Assembly (NCBI GenBank): GCA_029959085.1
Contig: JARWIR010000002.1
Span: 60,442,154-60,506,153, forward strand
Direction of reading: 5' to 3'
Origin: Nemophila menziesii
Taxonomy: Eukaryota; Streptophyta; Magnoliopsida; Boraginales; Hydrophyllaceae
DNA: 64,000 bases
Below the pieces are notes generated by a model. The model was given only the letters and a program-made list of their open reading frames with translations, was not told the DNA's origin and did not search any database. Below are positions 47,008 to 57,049 of this stretch, in pieces (within the stretch, counting starts at the first letter, position 1; every line of letters begins with the position of its first letter). A program made the translations under genes and the position numbers.

Positions 47008-48205
47008 ATGACTAATAGAACAACAATTTTAGCTAACAAGAGGGAGGTAAAGAGTTACAAGGGATTGGATTGAATCAAGAAGAAATCAATTGACAAAGGT
47101 TCTAGTTCTAAATCAAAGGGTAAAGATAAAGTTGAAAAGAGTGCAATACCTTTGTTTGATCGTAATGGTAAAAAGCTTTACTATTATGCAAAGGAGAAAA
47201 CACAACCTCCACAAGGTCTTACACCCAAAGAGAAAGAGGAAACTTCAAGGGCCCTGAAGACTTCTGCAGAGAAACAATTGAAAGAACTACCTTTTGCTTA
47301 TGAGAAAGTATTCAAGGAAGAAGTTGGTACAGGAGAATATGCGAGATTCTTAGAGCTTGGTGAGAAATTGGGTTGGTCTACGTTCATGGTAAGACGTTCT
47401 GAATTATGTCATGAGTTAGTTTTGGAATTCTATTTAGGCCTCTTTAGCCGAGATAGTAAAGGTTGTGTCCGATTAGTGGAAAGCTAATTCCTTTCACAGT
47501 TGAGGAGATTAGAAACCACTTCAAGTTTAAGAAATTGAAAGGTTATTGCAAATTTGAAGAAGCGGTTGCTAAACGAAAAATATTTTACGAGGAATTACTT
47601 TTTGAGCATGTATTAGACAAGGAGAAAGTGCAATCACATAAATGAGAATTGAAGGCACCTTGGCCTTACAAATATCTTCAATCGGATGCGAGAATTTGGC
47701 ACAATTTCCTTGTTCCTAATATCTTCGGAAACACACGAACTTTGGATGTAACTATGAAGTACGCTTTACTTTTGGATTGTATTTTGAGAGGAGAAGAAGT
47801 TGATGTGGCACAGTTGATCTATGAGGAGGTGATACGATTTTCGGTCTCTCCTAAATCAGTTTATAACGTTAGATTCCTACTATGATCACGTGTCCTGTGC
47901 GAGAAGCGAATGTAGTATTGGGTGAAGAAGAGAAACTCAAATTTAAGACGAGTTATATTGATAATGCTTGGATCAAGGATATCTTTTGAAGAGCGGGTTC
48001 TACGCAAGTTTCGAAAGAAGAAAAGGAGCAAAGTTGGCAAGAGAAGATGGAGGAGCGTTTAACGAAATTTGAAGCAGCTAAAACTTCCTTAGTCAATGAT
48101 GTGGCACAAATTAATGCTAATCAAGTGCACATCATGAAACTCCTTGAACAATTAACGAAAAGTCCAGAAAATCCAACCTTGGATGTCAATGATGCGAGGC
48201 AATAG
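47008..48205 (+). pseudogene. Athila 3' ORF (env position) of A2
   Basis: It starts at ATG 47008 (MTNRTTILANKRE) and runs about 399 codons with in-frame TGA stops (after KGLD near 47071, after VQSHK at 47643-47645, after IKDIF near 47988) and frame changes near 47480 and 47880. Recognisable parts: a basic start with a Ser/Lys run (GSSSKSKGKDKVEKS), a globular middle (YARFLELGEKLGWSTFMVRR, GKLIPFTVEEIRNHFKFK, WPYKYLQSDARIWHNFLVPN, TLDVTMKYALLLDCILRGEE), and a coiled-coil-like end (EKMEERLTKFEAAK, QVHIMKLLEQLTK). The middle resembles the plant transposon-associated domain often annotated near Athila ORF1/ORF3 proteins (family assignment from memory). No membrane segment is seen, so an envelope role is not supported. 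Confidence 0.7.
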
Positions 48206-49753
48206 CCTCGAGAGTATGTTCTCTTTCTTCCTTACCATTTCTGTAAATAGGTCTATCTGCTAATTTTAATTTCTGTTTTTCGAGTCTTTTTCGAGTCGTG
48301 GGGACACGGCTCATTTTTGAGTTGGGGGTGTGGGGATTCGTTGTCTCTCATCTCCATTTTTCTGTTTTTAGGTAGAAATTAAAATTTTTGATACATGGGA
48401 ATTAGATGTAGAGTGTGTTTAATAGCTTGAAAGCATAAGCTCAGTGAATTGATGATAGTAAGTAATATGTTCATGAGCTATGTATTTGTATGCTTTGACT
48501 ATTTGCAGGAAAATACACGTTGATAGTAAAGAAAAGATTAGTGAGCAATGCGATAGAAAGTATGTTCGATCTCAGGGAACCTTGAAAAGTGTGTAGGCCG
48601 TGAGATCCAAGCTAGTTGATAAACCATTTGATGAAAGTGCTAAAGGTAAGAAAATAACGAAATTACATAGTGTAGAAAGTGATTAAGGCGGTTCTTTCAT
48701 ATTTGAAGCCTTTGAAGCCTTTTTATACCTTCTCACCTTGTGATTTTAATTTTATATGCTATATCCTTCTCAGCCCCTTCTAGCCTTTCTAAAGCTTTTT
48801 ATTGAAACACGTTATAAGTCATACCCTTTAGATTATAGGACTTTTCCATATGACCCGCACTCGAATCGCGATGCATAGACAGTTGTTTTAGAGCTTGAGT
48901 TTGGGGTGGTGGGTCCACCATTATGGGAGTTGTTATTGGGATGGGATTTTTGAGCTTATTAATGGTGCTTTGTGCTTATATTGATGATGATTCACAGATT
49001 TTTATTGTAACCCTTTGTCGGGGTAATAGTGAATTAAAAAGAAGCTACGAGCAAATTTTTCCAACAAGGGCATTAAAAGAAAAATATATATATATGAGAA
49101 AATAGCATGATATCTCAACATTAAAAGAGATTCATAGCTTGAAATTGATTTGAAAAGAAAAGAAAATATATATATTCGGACCGGCAAAGTGGATTTTTAT
49201 GTGAACATCTTATGCTTTAATTGGGTTATTGGGGATGCAAAATTGTCCATCAAGGAATTCATTGGGTTGAGTGAAAAACGTTGTATGAGAGTAACTCAAG
49301 CTCTAGGGCGATTCGTTGATGGCTAGTGAGGATAGAGCCAAAACTCACTCCAAATTATCCAAATATACTATCATACCGTCCCTAAGCCTAAATTACAACC
49401 TTAAAGACCTTTTGATTCTTTGCTATGTAATTGAGAAGTGATTGAGCCATTAGAGATTAGTTGAGTGGATCTTTGAATACTAGTGAAAATCGATGAACAA
49501 TCTATAGCTCTCTTGGGGAACTGAGTAAAGTCCCATTCCTTCTTACATTGCGAAACTAATCTGATCTTGAATTCAAGCCGTGTTGACAATGGATATGAGA
49601 AGTGTACAGGTATGTAGTTTATGAATATTATTGCATGAAATTTTCTGAGTTATGTGCTTTAGGTTTATTCTATATATTCTGCTATGCTTTTTCCCATTGT
49701 ATTGAGAATTTTATAAGTGTGTATTTATAGACTTCCCTTTGTTTTTATCTTTA
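48206..49753 (+). other. 3' non-coding region of A2
   Basis: No gene. It holds the hairpin at 48293-48312, a purine tract at 48316-48335 (TTTGAGTTGGGGGTGTGGGG) and another at 48894-48913 (cttgagtttggggtggtggg). It aligns in patches with A1 and A3. Confidence 0.7.
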
Positions 49754-49789
49754 TTGTATCGGGACGATACAACTTTGAGTTGGGAGTCT
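49754..49789 (+). promoter_or_regulatory. Hairpin and polypurine tract of A2
   Basis: Hairpin TTGTATCG-GGA-CGATACAA at 49754-49772, then CTTTGAGTTGGGAGTCT up to the 3' LTR start at 49790. Same layout as A1 and A3. Confidence 0.8.
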
Positions 49790-51320
49790 TGATGTCTCCT
49801 CATTTGTGATAGATTAATATTAGGATGAGACATCATTTTTAGTAATTTAGAAGTCATAAATGTCGATTTTCTTGAGAAATAGTGCACTTTCCTATTTTGA
49901 GTCTTGATTTAGTGAAATAATATTTTTAGAGCATATTGGGTTTAATTGTTTTTTTAGTATGTAGCTTTAAAGATAATTATGGAGCTTAATTAGAGTCCAA
50001 GTCAAAGACTACAACTTATGGAAAGAGATTTGCATGGTAATTGGAGATAAGGAAACAAAAGCTAAAAAGATGGAAAAGGAAAAGCTGCCTAAATCTAGAA
50101 TTCTGCAGTACATGCCTAAGGAAGTGCTATTTACCCCCAAGAAATAGGCCGATTTTGGTAATTTCCTTTCATAGGGACAAAGATAATTATGTGAGGATTC
50201 TTTTGGTATCTTATGGAGCTCAAACCGACCAATAAAGAAGAAGATATGCTCAAAACGGTCCAGCAGTGTTTATCTTTATTTCCATACGAATTTGAGTTGG
50301 GCTAGGAGTCCAATACTTTATCTCTTCCTCAAGAAAACGAATTAGGTCTTCTAAACACCTATAAATACACCCTTATATCACTTGTAAAATAATCCTTCCC
50401 TCATAGTAATTAGTTCTTAAGGTTTTATTCTTCCAGTGTATTGTAGAGAGCAAGATGATGTCTTTTGTAATTTCTTTTAGTTTATTTCCATCAGGTATGA
50501 ACTAAACTTCCCATAGCTTGGGTTTTGCATAATGTATAATCTATGAATTCTAATTCTTCTATCTAAGTTTCTTTGGGAATTATATGTTTTAATTTGATAT
50601 TAGCTTCTTACTTAATATTTGTTTATGTGTTTTGATTTATTGTCTTTCCTAGAACTGATCACTTTAGGATTGTTTTAATAGTAGTTAGATGGCCTCCTTG
50701 ACAGGGTGTTTAACTATTGAACCACCACATAATGTCTAGTGTCGATATTATTTCTGACAAAACATGATTCTAACTAGATAGTCATTAGGGTTTGTTTTAA
50801 TCACCATATCACCAATTGATTGAAGTGTTTGCTTAGGGCCTTGGTAGCGCTTGATAACCCTATTTGAAACCACGTCTTGGTTGTGCCGTAGCCCCCTTAG
50901 TCGCTCTCAAGGTCTAAGGTATGGGAATTTAGAATCCTGACTAAGTATACCAAGAGCTAATATTCTCCCTTACTAACTAGATTTATAGATAGAATTAGAA
51001 GGATTAGTGCATACTAGCAAAACCTAAGCTATATTTCTCATCTCATCTTCTTAGTATTTATTTTATTGTTTTTATTTTCTTAGTTTTAATTTCTAATTTC
51101 GAAATCTATTTGCTTTATTTTTCTGTCTTTAATTATTTACTTTTACTCGTTATTTCTACTCACGCGATTAACACACTTAAGTCCCTGAGAACGAACTCAA
51201 CTTATCATTAAAACTTGCATACGTCCTGTAATACTTGCAGTACTTTGCCTGTCTAGGGTGAGAGTTCGTAGTTTCTTGACTTAATTTTATCTTATTTTTA
51301 TCACACCCTAGACGACACCA
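49790..51320 (+). repeat. 3' LTR of Athila A2
   Basis: 1531 bp, TGATGTCTCC to CGACACCA, nearly identical to 41419-42946. The target duplication GTTAC follows at 51321-51325. Confidence 0.95.
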
Positions 51321-51325
51321 GTTAC
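51321..51325. repeat. Target-site duplication, right (GTTAC)
   Basis: Second copy of the 5-bp duplication of A2. Confidence 0.92.
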
Positions 51326-52483
51326 CTATCAGGCATCGATTTAGAAAAGACAGTGTTTTGTACCCGGTTGCCGATCACAGGGGCCCACCTAGGAAATATA
51401 GTCCGACCGATATTCAGAAACAGTTGAATGGGTTGCCTATTGTGTTACCGGGCAAACACAAGGATTTTGGAGGCAAGGCGACGAAGAAACGGGTCCTCGC
51501 GAGTCCAACTGGAAGAAAAATAGTATTTTAATTGTTTACCTTATTGGTCGGAAAAATTGTTAAAACATAACATCGATGTAATGCATTGCGAGAAGAATGT
51601 GTGCGGCAGTTTGCTTGGTACAGTTATAGGACTTGATGGGAAAATAAACAAAGATAACGCGAAGGCGTGAATGGATCTTCAGGATATGAAGGTTAGGAAA
51701 GAGTTGTGGTTGACATCAAGAGGAGGTAAAGTGATACTAAAGCGAGGAAAGTATACGTTGTCAGCGGAGAAGCGGAAACTTTTCTTCAGTGATTACATGC
51801 ACAAAGGTTTCTCGATGGTTTCGCGTCTTGTATGACGAATAATGTTCAAGTTGATACGCGAAAGATTATTGGAATGAAATCGTATGATTGTCACGTTATG
51901 ATGCAGTATGTTTTTGTTATTGTCTCCCCGGTCTGATAGAGGATAAACCGATTAGCGATTCGATTATTGAGTTAGCTAACGTGTTTAGAGTCGTTTGTAT
52001 CAAGAATCTGAGTAGGAAAGAGTTGGAAGCTAGTAAGGCATGAGTTTTCGAAGTGATGTGCAACTAGAAATGATCTTACCTCCCGCATATTTTGATATAA
52101 TGATGCACTTGGTGATACACTTATACGATGAAGCATTACTAGGGGGCCCGGTTCAAATGTGGTGGATGTACCCATTTGAAAGGTATTTGAGAAAGTTGAA
52201 AGAGTATATTCGAAACTCGCCTAGGACAGAGGGTTCAATAGTCGAGGGTTACGTGGCGGAAGAGACGTTGGCCTTTATATCACGGTATCTTAGTGAAGAA
52301 AAACAAAGTTCAACGATCCCGGTAGATACAACGAACCACTGCCAGAACCAAAAGAGTTATCCGTTTTCAAGTCTCAGTGTACTCCAGATGGCAAGAAAGA
52401 CTCTGGTCCTTTACCACCTAAGGATAAGGAACACATCAGTTAGTATATTTTGAATAATTGCGACGAACTCGAAACATACATGA
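51326..52483 (+). pseudogene. CACTA transposase (TNP2), middle part
   Basis: Resumption of the gene after A2. Across the site the sense reads NHRRWL/PIRHRFRKD. It is followed by KYSPTDIQKQLNGLPIVLPG, NIDVMHCEKNVCGSLLGTVI (with a stop), MDLQDMKVRKELWLTSRGGK, then, after broken frames, IELANVFRVVCIKNLSRKEL and the well-kept stretch 52040-52300: EMILPPAYFDIMMHLVIHLY, GGPVQMWWMYPFERYLRKLK, EGSIVEGYVAEETLAF. These are the conserved TNP2 and DUF4218 motifs of CACTA transposases. The part ends at a probable splice donor (gtaagt at 52484) after DELETYMT. Many frameshifts. Confidence 0.88.
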
Positions 52484-52496
52484 CGTAAGTAACGTT

Positions 52497-52590
52497 TACT
52501 TATTTATATTTATATTTATATGTAACTTTATATTTATATTTATATTTATATTTATATTTATATTTATATTTATATTTATATTTATATGAA
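52497..52590. repeat. (ATTTAT)n array, left
   Basis: Hexanucleotide microsatellite with few interruptions. The same motif forms a much longer array at 54207-54765, on the other side of the fold-back element. Confidence 0.9.
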
Positions 52591-52964
52591 CCAATACCCA
52601 ACTAATTACACGGAGAGTGTAAAAATTCCCAATTAGTTACAACTTCAACTTAATTCCTACTTAAGCACAAAAAAATGAAAGATTACAAAAATAGCCATAG
52701 ACAATTAATTAATTAATTATAATAATATTTATTTATTTATTTATATCCTTTTTTATTTTTTTATTTTTTTTTTTCAATTTTTTTTTTTCTGATTTTTTTT
52801 TTTCTGAAATTTTTTTTTATAATTTTTTTTAAATTTTTTTTTTTGGGAATTTTTTTTTTAATTTTATTTTCGGAATTTTTTTTAATTTTTTTATTCGGAA
52901 TTTTTTTTTTAAATTTTTTTTTCGGAAATTTTTTTTCCCGAAATTTTTTTTATGAACACACAAT

Positions 52965-53560
52965 TTTGAGATTTGTGTGTTGCAGGAACACACAAAATTA
53001 GAACAACCAATCAAGTGTTTTGTATTCAAAAAATACATATATTTGAGTTTTGTGTGGTCAATGTATACACAAATCTCAGACTTGTGTGTTGCAGTAATAC
53101 ACAATTTTGCGATTTGTGCGTTCAGAGACGTGTTTGTTCCAGGCACAAATCAGAGACTTGTGTGGTCCAGGCACAAATCAGAGACTCGTGTGTTCCAAGA
53201 ACGCACAAATCAGAGACTTGTGTGTTCCAAGGACGAACAAATCACAGACTTGTGTGTTCCAGGCACAAATCAGAGACTTGTGTGTTCCAAGAACGCACAA
53301 ATCAGAGACTTGTGTATTCCAGGAACACACATATCAGAGACTTGTGTGTTCCAGGAACGCACAAATCTGAGACTTGTGTGTTCCAGGAACACACAAATAT
53401 GAGAATTGTGTGTTCCAAGAATACACAGAATTGGAACAAACAAAATCAAGTTTTGTGTATTCTAGTAATACATAAATTCAATTTTTATGTGTTCTATGAA
53501 TACATAAAATTGAGACTTGTGTGTTCCATGAATACACAAATCTTATATTTGTGCGTTCTA
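52965..53560. repeat. Palindromic tandem repeat array
   Basis: About fifteen units of 26-32 bp with consensus 'agacttgtgtgttcc' plus 'aggaacgcacaaatcag'. Each unit contains TTGTGTGTTCC and its inverse GGAACACACAA, so the array can fold into a row of hairpins. Open frames through it are by-products of repetition. Confidence 0.85.
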
Positions 53561-53744
53561 AGAATACACAGAATTGGAATAACACAAAACCCTAAAACAT
53601 AAACACAAAAATAACAAAAAGTGTTGGACAAAAATATAATATATCAAGATAGTTAAAGACGAATAAAAATAAGGTATATGCGATTAATAAATATAAAAAA
53701 CAATAATGTTAAAGAAGAGAATTATTTAGATCGATTTTATGACT

Positions 53745-53870
53745 TTGTGTGTTACAGGAACACATAAATCTATATTTGTGCGTTACAGCAACACAAAAAT
53801 CTATATTTGTGTATTACAGCAACACACAAATCTATATTCGTGTGTTATAGCAACACATAACCTGAAATTT
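53745..53870. repeat. Second palindromic array
   Basis: Three to four ~32-bp units of 'aaatctatatttgtgtgtta' plus 'cagcaacacac', built on the same TTGTGTGTT...AACACACAA plan with a changed centre. Confidence 0.75.
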
Positions 53871-54206
53871 TGATTTTTTTACAAAAAATTAAAAAAAAAA
53901 TTTGGGGAAAAAAATTTCAAATAAAAAAATTTAAAAAAAATTCAAAAAAAAAATTCGGAAAAAAAATAATTCGTAAAAAAAAATTAAAAAAGAACCGAAA
54001 AAAATCAGAAAATAAATATTAAATAATAAAATAAAAAACAATAAAAAATATTAAAAATCACATAAGGGTAATATTGGAAGGTAAATATGACAATGTGTTC
54101 AATTGGGAATTAAGTTGAAAATTTGTGAGTAAGTAGGAAGTAAATTTCTCTTCTTTTTTTTTTTTGAGAATGAAAAGTGAGGAAGTGTAATTAATTGGAA
54201 ATGATA

Positions 54207-54765
54207 TCTATTTATATTTATATTCATATTTATATTTATATTTAAATTTAAATTTATATTTATTCTTATATTTATATTTTATATTTATATTTATATTTAT
54301 ATTTATATTTATATTTATATTTATATTTATATTTATATTTATATTTATTCTTATATGTATATTTATATTTATTCTTATATTTATATTTATATTTATATTT
54401 ATATTTATATTTATATTTATATTTATATTTATATTTATTCTTATATGTATATTTATATTTATTCTTATATTTATATTTATATTTATATTTATATTTATAC
54501 TTATATTTATACTTATATTTATACTTATATTTATATTTATATTTATATTTATATTTATATTTATATTTATATTTATATTTATATTTATATTTATATTTAT
54601 ATTTATATTTATATTTATATTTATATTTATATTTATATTTATATTTATATTTATATTTATATTTACATTTACATTTATATTTATATGTATATGTATTTTT
54701 ATTTCCATACTTATACTTATACTTATACTTATACTTATACTTATACTTATACTTATATTTATATT
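54207..54765. repeat. (ATTTAT)n array, right
   Basis: About 550 bp of hexanucleotide repeat with variant units (ttattcttatatg-type around 54345-54470, and acttat at 54700-54755). Repeated blocks of variants show later tandem duplication within the array. Confidence 0.92.
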
Positions 54766-54806
54766 TGCATTAATTTATTTATACATTTATATTCATTCAT
54801 GTTTTT

Positions 54807-55700
54807 AGTGAACACAAATCCACGCTTTCGGGAACGAGTAGCGAAATAGGGAATATGCACCGTCAAATGTTTAAGGGATGGTTTTTGGAAAAGGTATGTA
54901 ACTTTAGACACTGGTTTAAATATTATCTATTTATTTTCAAAGTATTAAGTCTTATTTTTGTATGACAGATTCATGGAATGAAATCCCGTGGTGATGCATT
55001 AGCTACCCCCTAAGATGGTGTCCTTGGCAAACATGTCTTATGGTGCAGTGCATAAATATGATTCATGTGTTGTGAATGGTGTCAAGTGGGTAACTAAAGA
55101 TAACGGAGAAAAAAGAGTGACGCAGGATTACGGAGTTTGTACCATGTACGATGGGTCACCTTATTACGGTGAATTAGTGAAAATCTTGGAGGTTATGTTC
55201 ACTGGAGGGTTCTCGGTTGTGTTATTTGTTTGTAAGTGGTAAAGAATGGGCGATGCGAGGAAAGAACACGGGGTAACCTTTATGAATACATCAAACTTTG
55301 ATTGGGCCAACGAACCATACATCAAGCAACGCATGCCAAGAAAGTGTTTTACATTGACGAGATTAATCCAAAGAAAATAATGAAAGGTCGGAAAGCCGTT
55401 TGGGACATAAAAGATCGTAACGGATGGAGTCCCGAGTTATAGATTTCGGAATAACTAACTACTGACAACGAGAGCATCAAGATACCTTTGGCTAACACTG
55501 GGAGGTTTTCCGATCCGGTGAACTTGGAAAATACCGAGGAGATCGAAATTGACCCATCTCATTTCCGTATTGATTTGTTTATTGATGAAAACGATGAAAT
55601 TGAAGATGACACGTAGGGAGAATATGGAGATGAAGATTCTATCCAGGTTGATAGCGATGATGAACCTATAGATAATAGCGGATATGAAACTGATTAGGGA
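54807..55700 (+). pseudogene. CACTA transposase C-terminal part with DUF4216
   Basis: First piece: [10 protein letters not shown], then after a frame change HRQMFKGWFLEK up to a donor gtatgt at 54891. After a short intron the gene resumes near 54969 (HGMKSRGDALA). From 55015 it reads SYGAVHKYDSCVVNGVKW, DYGVCTMYDGSPYYGELV and FTGGFSVVLFVCKW, the DUF4216 pattern of CACTA transposases. Then come FMNTSNFDWANEPYI, VFYIDEIN-like pieces and an acidic tail ending in DSDDEPIDNSGYETD at about 55697. Stops and frameshifts occur. The acidic end is the normal C-terminus of this family. Confidence 0.82.
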
Positions 55701-55782
55701 GAAAATTTATTCGTTCATTTTCTTTAGCTTATGAATGTTTTTCGAATTCGAGTTTTGAATTTATTTTGATTTTCTATTACAT

Positions 55783-56210
55783 TTGACTCTAATAGTTGAC
55801 CAAATACCCCAAACAACTTAATTTGACTCTAATAGTTGACCGAATACCCCAAACAACCACATTTGAGTCTAATAGTTGACCAAATACCCCAAACAACCAC
55901 ATTTGACTCTAATAGTTTACCAAATACTCCAAACAACCACAATTGACTCTGATAGTTGACCAAATAACTCAAACAACCACATTTGACTCTAATAATTGAA
56001 TAAATACCCCCAAACAACCACTTTTGACTATAATAGTTGACCAAATACCCCAAACAACCACATTTAACTCTAATAGTTGACCAAATACCCTAAACAACCA
56101 CATTTGACTCTAATAATTGACCAAATACCCCAAACAACTTCATTTGACTCTAATAGTTGACAAAATACCCCAAACAACCACATTTGACTCTAAAAGTTGT
56201 TTGGGGTATT
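55783..56210. repeat. 40-bp tandem repeat with inverted terminal half-unit
   Basis: About ten and a half copies of a 40-bp unit (ttgactctaatagttgacca followed by aataccccaaacaaccacat). The last half-copy is followed by its own inverse: AATACCCCAAACAAC at 56164-56178 and GTTGTTTGGGGTATT at 56196-56210 form a perfect 15-bp stem. Confidence 0.92.
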
Positions 56211-56309
56211 GTTACATAACTAAATAGAACTCTAATACATTTCTTAATACATTTCTTCAATGTAAATAAAGGAAAAAAGAAAAAAAGGTTTACTGATGAG
56301 TTTTTCATA

Positions 56310-56660
56310 TGAAGATCGTCGCTAAGTTGATTAGCGAAGGTCTTCAATGTATGAATTTAAATAGAAACAAAAAAAATAAAAAATTCATAATATTACGGAC
56401 GAGTTATTCATATGAATGTCGTCGCTAAGGCTAATTGAGACGACTTTCATAGGAAGAACTCGTCGGTAATATTTCACCAAATTTTAATTGGTCAATTTGG
56501 GCGGTCAAGTTTCCCGCTCTCGAAAATTACCGACAAAATTGAAATTTCCCGACGACGCGTGTCTTCTCTAAGTATTGACACGCAATAGACGTGTGTACAA
56601 TGCTGACGCGTGGCATTATTTATCGACGACAAGCGTGTCATCAGTAAATAATTATTCTAT
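56310..56660. repeat. CACTA-type subterminal repeats with hairpins
   Basis: CGTCGCTAA-type motifs in both orientations. Two imperfect stem-loops: gaagatcgtcgctaa/ttagcgaaggtcttc near 56311-56345, and tatgaatgtcgtc/gacgactttcata near 56410-56452. Further 'cgacgac' motifs continue to 56630. This may be the right end of the CACTA element or the left end of another. Confidence 0.55.
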
Positions 56661-57000
56661 AAAACACTATACCGAGCTCATTTCTGCCAAAACAACTCCA
56701 AAATTCTCCCAAAGATTCGCAAAATCTTCCATTCTCAAGCAATCCTGAGGCTTCACAACACCATTTCAAGCAATAATGTAAGTCATCCATCCAAAAACAA
56801 CTTCTAATTATTTATTTTTTGGTTTTTCATTTCAATTTCTAATAACTATTTTTTGTCTGTGGTTTTTTATTCTTACTAATTGGCATAGATTCTATGATGC
56901 AATCTTCACCATTCCCTCGTAAAAGGTAAGGATTTTTTGTTTAAATTCCTTTTTTTATTTAATGGGAAAATTGTGATTTTTAATCTATTGTTTAAGTAAT
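56661..57000 (+). promoter_or_regulatory. Second CACTA-like promoter and leader
   Basis: 'attctataaaacactat' (TATA) followed by a C/A-rich leader ('ttctgccaaaacaactcc', 'caagcaatcctgaggc') and a T-rich intron-like stretch, the same order as 39390-39600 at the left end of the element. It may drive the second CACTA gene. Confidence 0.35.
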
Positions 57001-57049
57001 TTCGAATTTAAGTGATATTATTGTAGGATAATTAGTTGTTTTATTGGGT

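Larger units (their letters stand above)
41419..51320 (+). mobile_element. Athila Ty3/gypsy element A2, non-autonomous
   Basis: 9902 bp on the plus strand with LTRs of 1528 and 1531 bp, a GTTAC target duplication, a primer site, gag, protease, an integrase-like tail, a GC-rich block, a 3' ORF and a polypurine tract. The RT, RNase H and integrase core that A1 carries are absent. The LTRs differ by about 2% in the parts compared by eye, so insertion is recent. It presumably used proteins of a full relative. Gag-protease is closed by two TGA stops and the 3' ORF by stops and frameshifts. Confidence 0.95.
52598..54198. mobile_element. Fold-back / MITE-like element
   Basis: The outer ends are inverted: CCAACTAATTACAC at 52598-52611 and GTGTAATTAATTGG at 54185-54198 match as an inverted pair with one difference. 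Inside, the arms stay inverted over some 300 bases: 'cttcaacttaattccta' on the left pairs with 'gaattaagttgaaaatt' on the right. T-runs with 'ttcggaatttt' on the left (52740-52955) pair with A-runs with 'aattcggaaaaa' on the right (53880-54060). The centre holds palindromic tandem repeats. No transposase. It seems to have inserted into the hexanucleotide array. Confidence 0.6.
52484..54806 (+). other. Enlarged intron of the CACTA transposase
   Basis: From the donor gtaagt to an acceptor 'gtttttag' before the next coding piece ([10 protein letters not shown]). About 2.3 kb, filled by two hexanucleotide arrays and a fold-back element. The intron assignment is inferred from coding continuity. 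Confidence 0.55.
39111..56660 (+). mobile_element. CACTA (En/Spm-like) transposon with nested insertions
   Basis: The left end is set by the terminal sequence CACTACTACAATTCGCG at 39111. It is followed by subterminal repeats of CGTCGCTA/TAGCGACG and a TNP2-type transposase gene on the plus strand (40084-55700). Athila A2 splits the gene and a fold-back element with microsatellites fills an intron. The matching inverted right end was not found. Subterminal-type motifs recur at 56310-56660, but the true right end may lie beyond Athila A3, outside the window. The right limit given here is therefore provisional. Confidence 0.7.

Noticed and set aside
47008..48205. True envelope gene in Athila A2
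   Set aside because: No signal peptide, membrane segment or cleavage motif is visible; only the position matches the env slot.
52973..53602. A 209-codon open frame and two others through the palindromic array
   Set aside because: Repetitive Cys/Arg/Thr peptides arise in several frames from the tandem units; no start context, no codon signal.
54208..54849. Long open frames on both strands through the hexanucleotide array
   Set aside because: The peptides are monotonous IN or YI repeats, produced by a stop-free ATTTAT repeat. There is no sign of a gene.
55829..56053. Minus-strand open frame in the 40-bp repeat
   Set aside because: The peptide repeats with the DNA unit (WGIWSTIR-like), a by-product of tandem repetition.
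55783..56210. Tandem array considered as a CRISPR-like array
   Set aside because: The 40-bp units are contiguous with no unique spacers, and the genome is a plant's.
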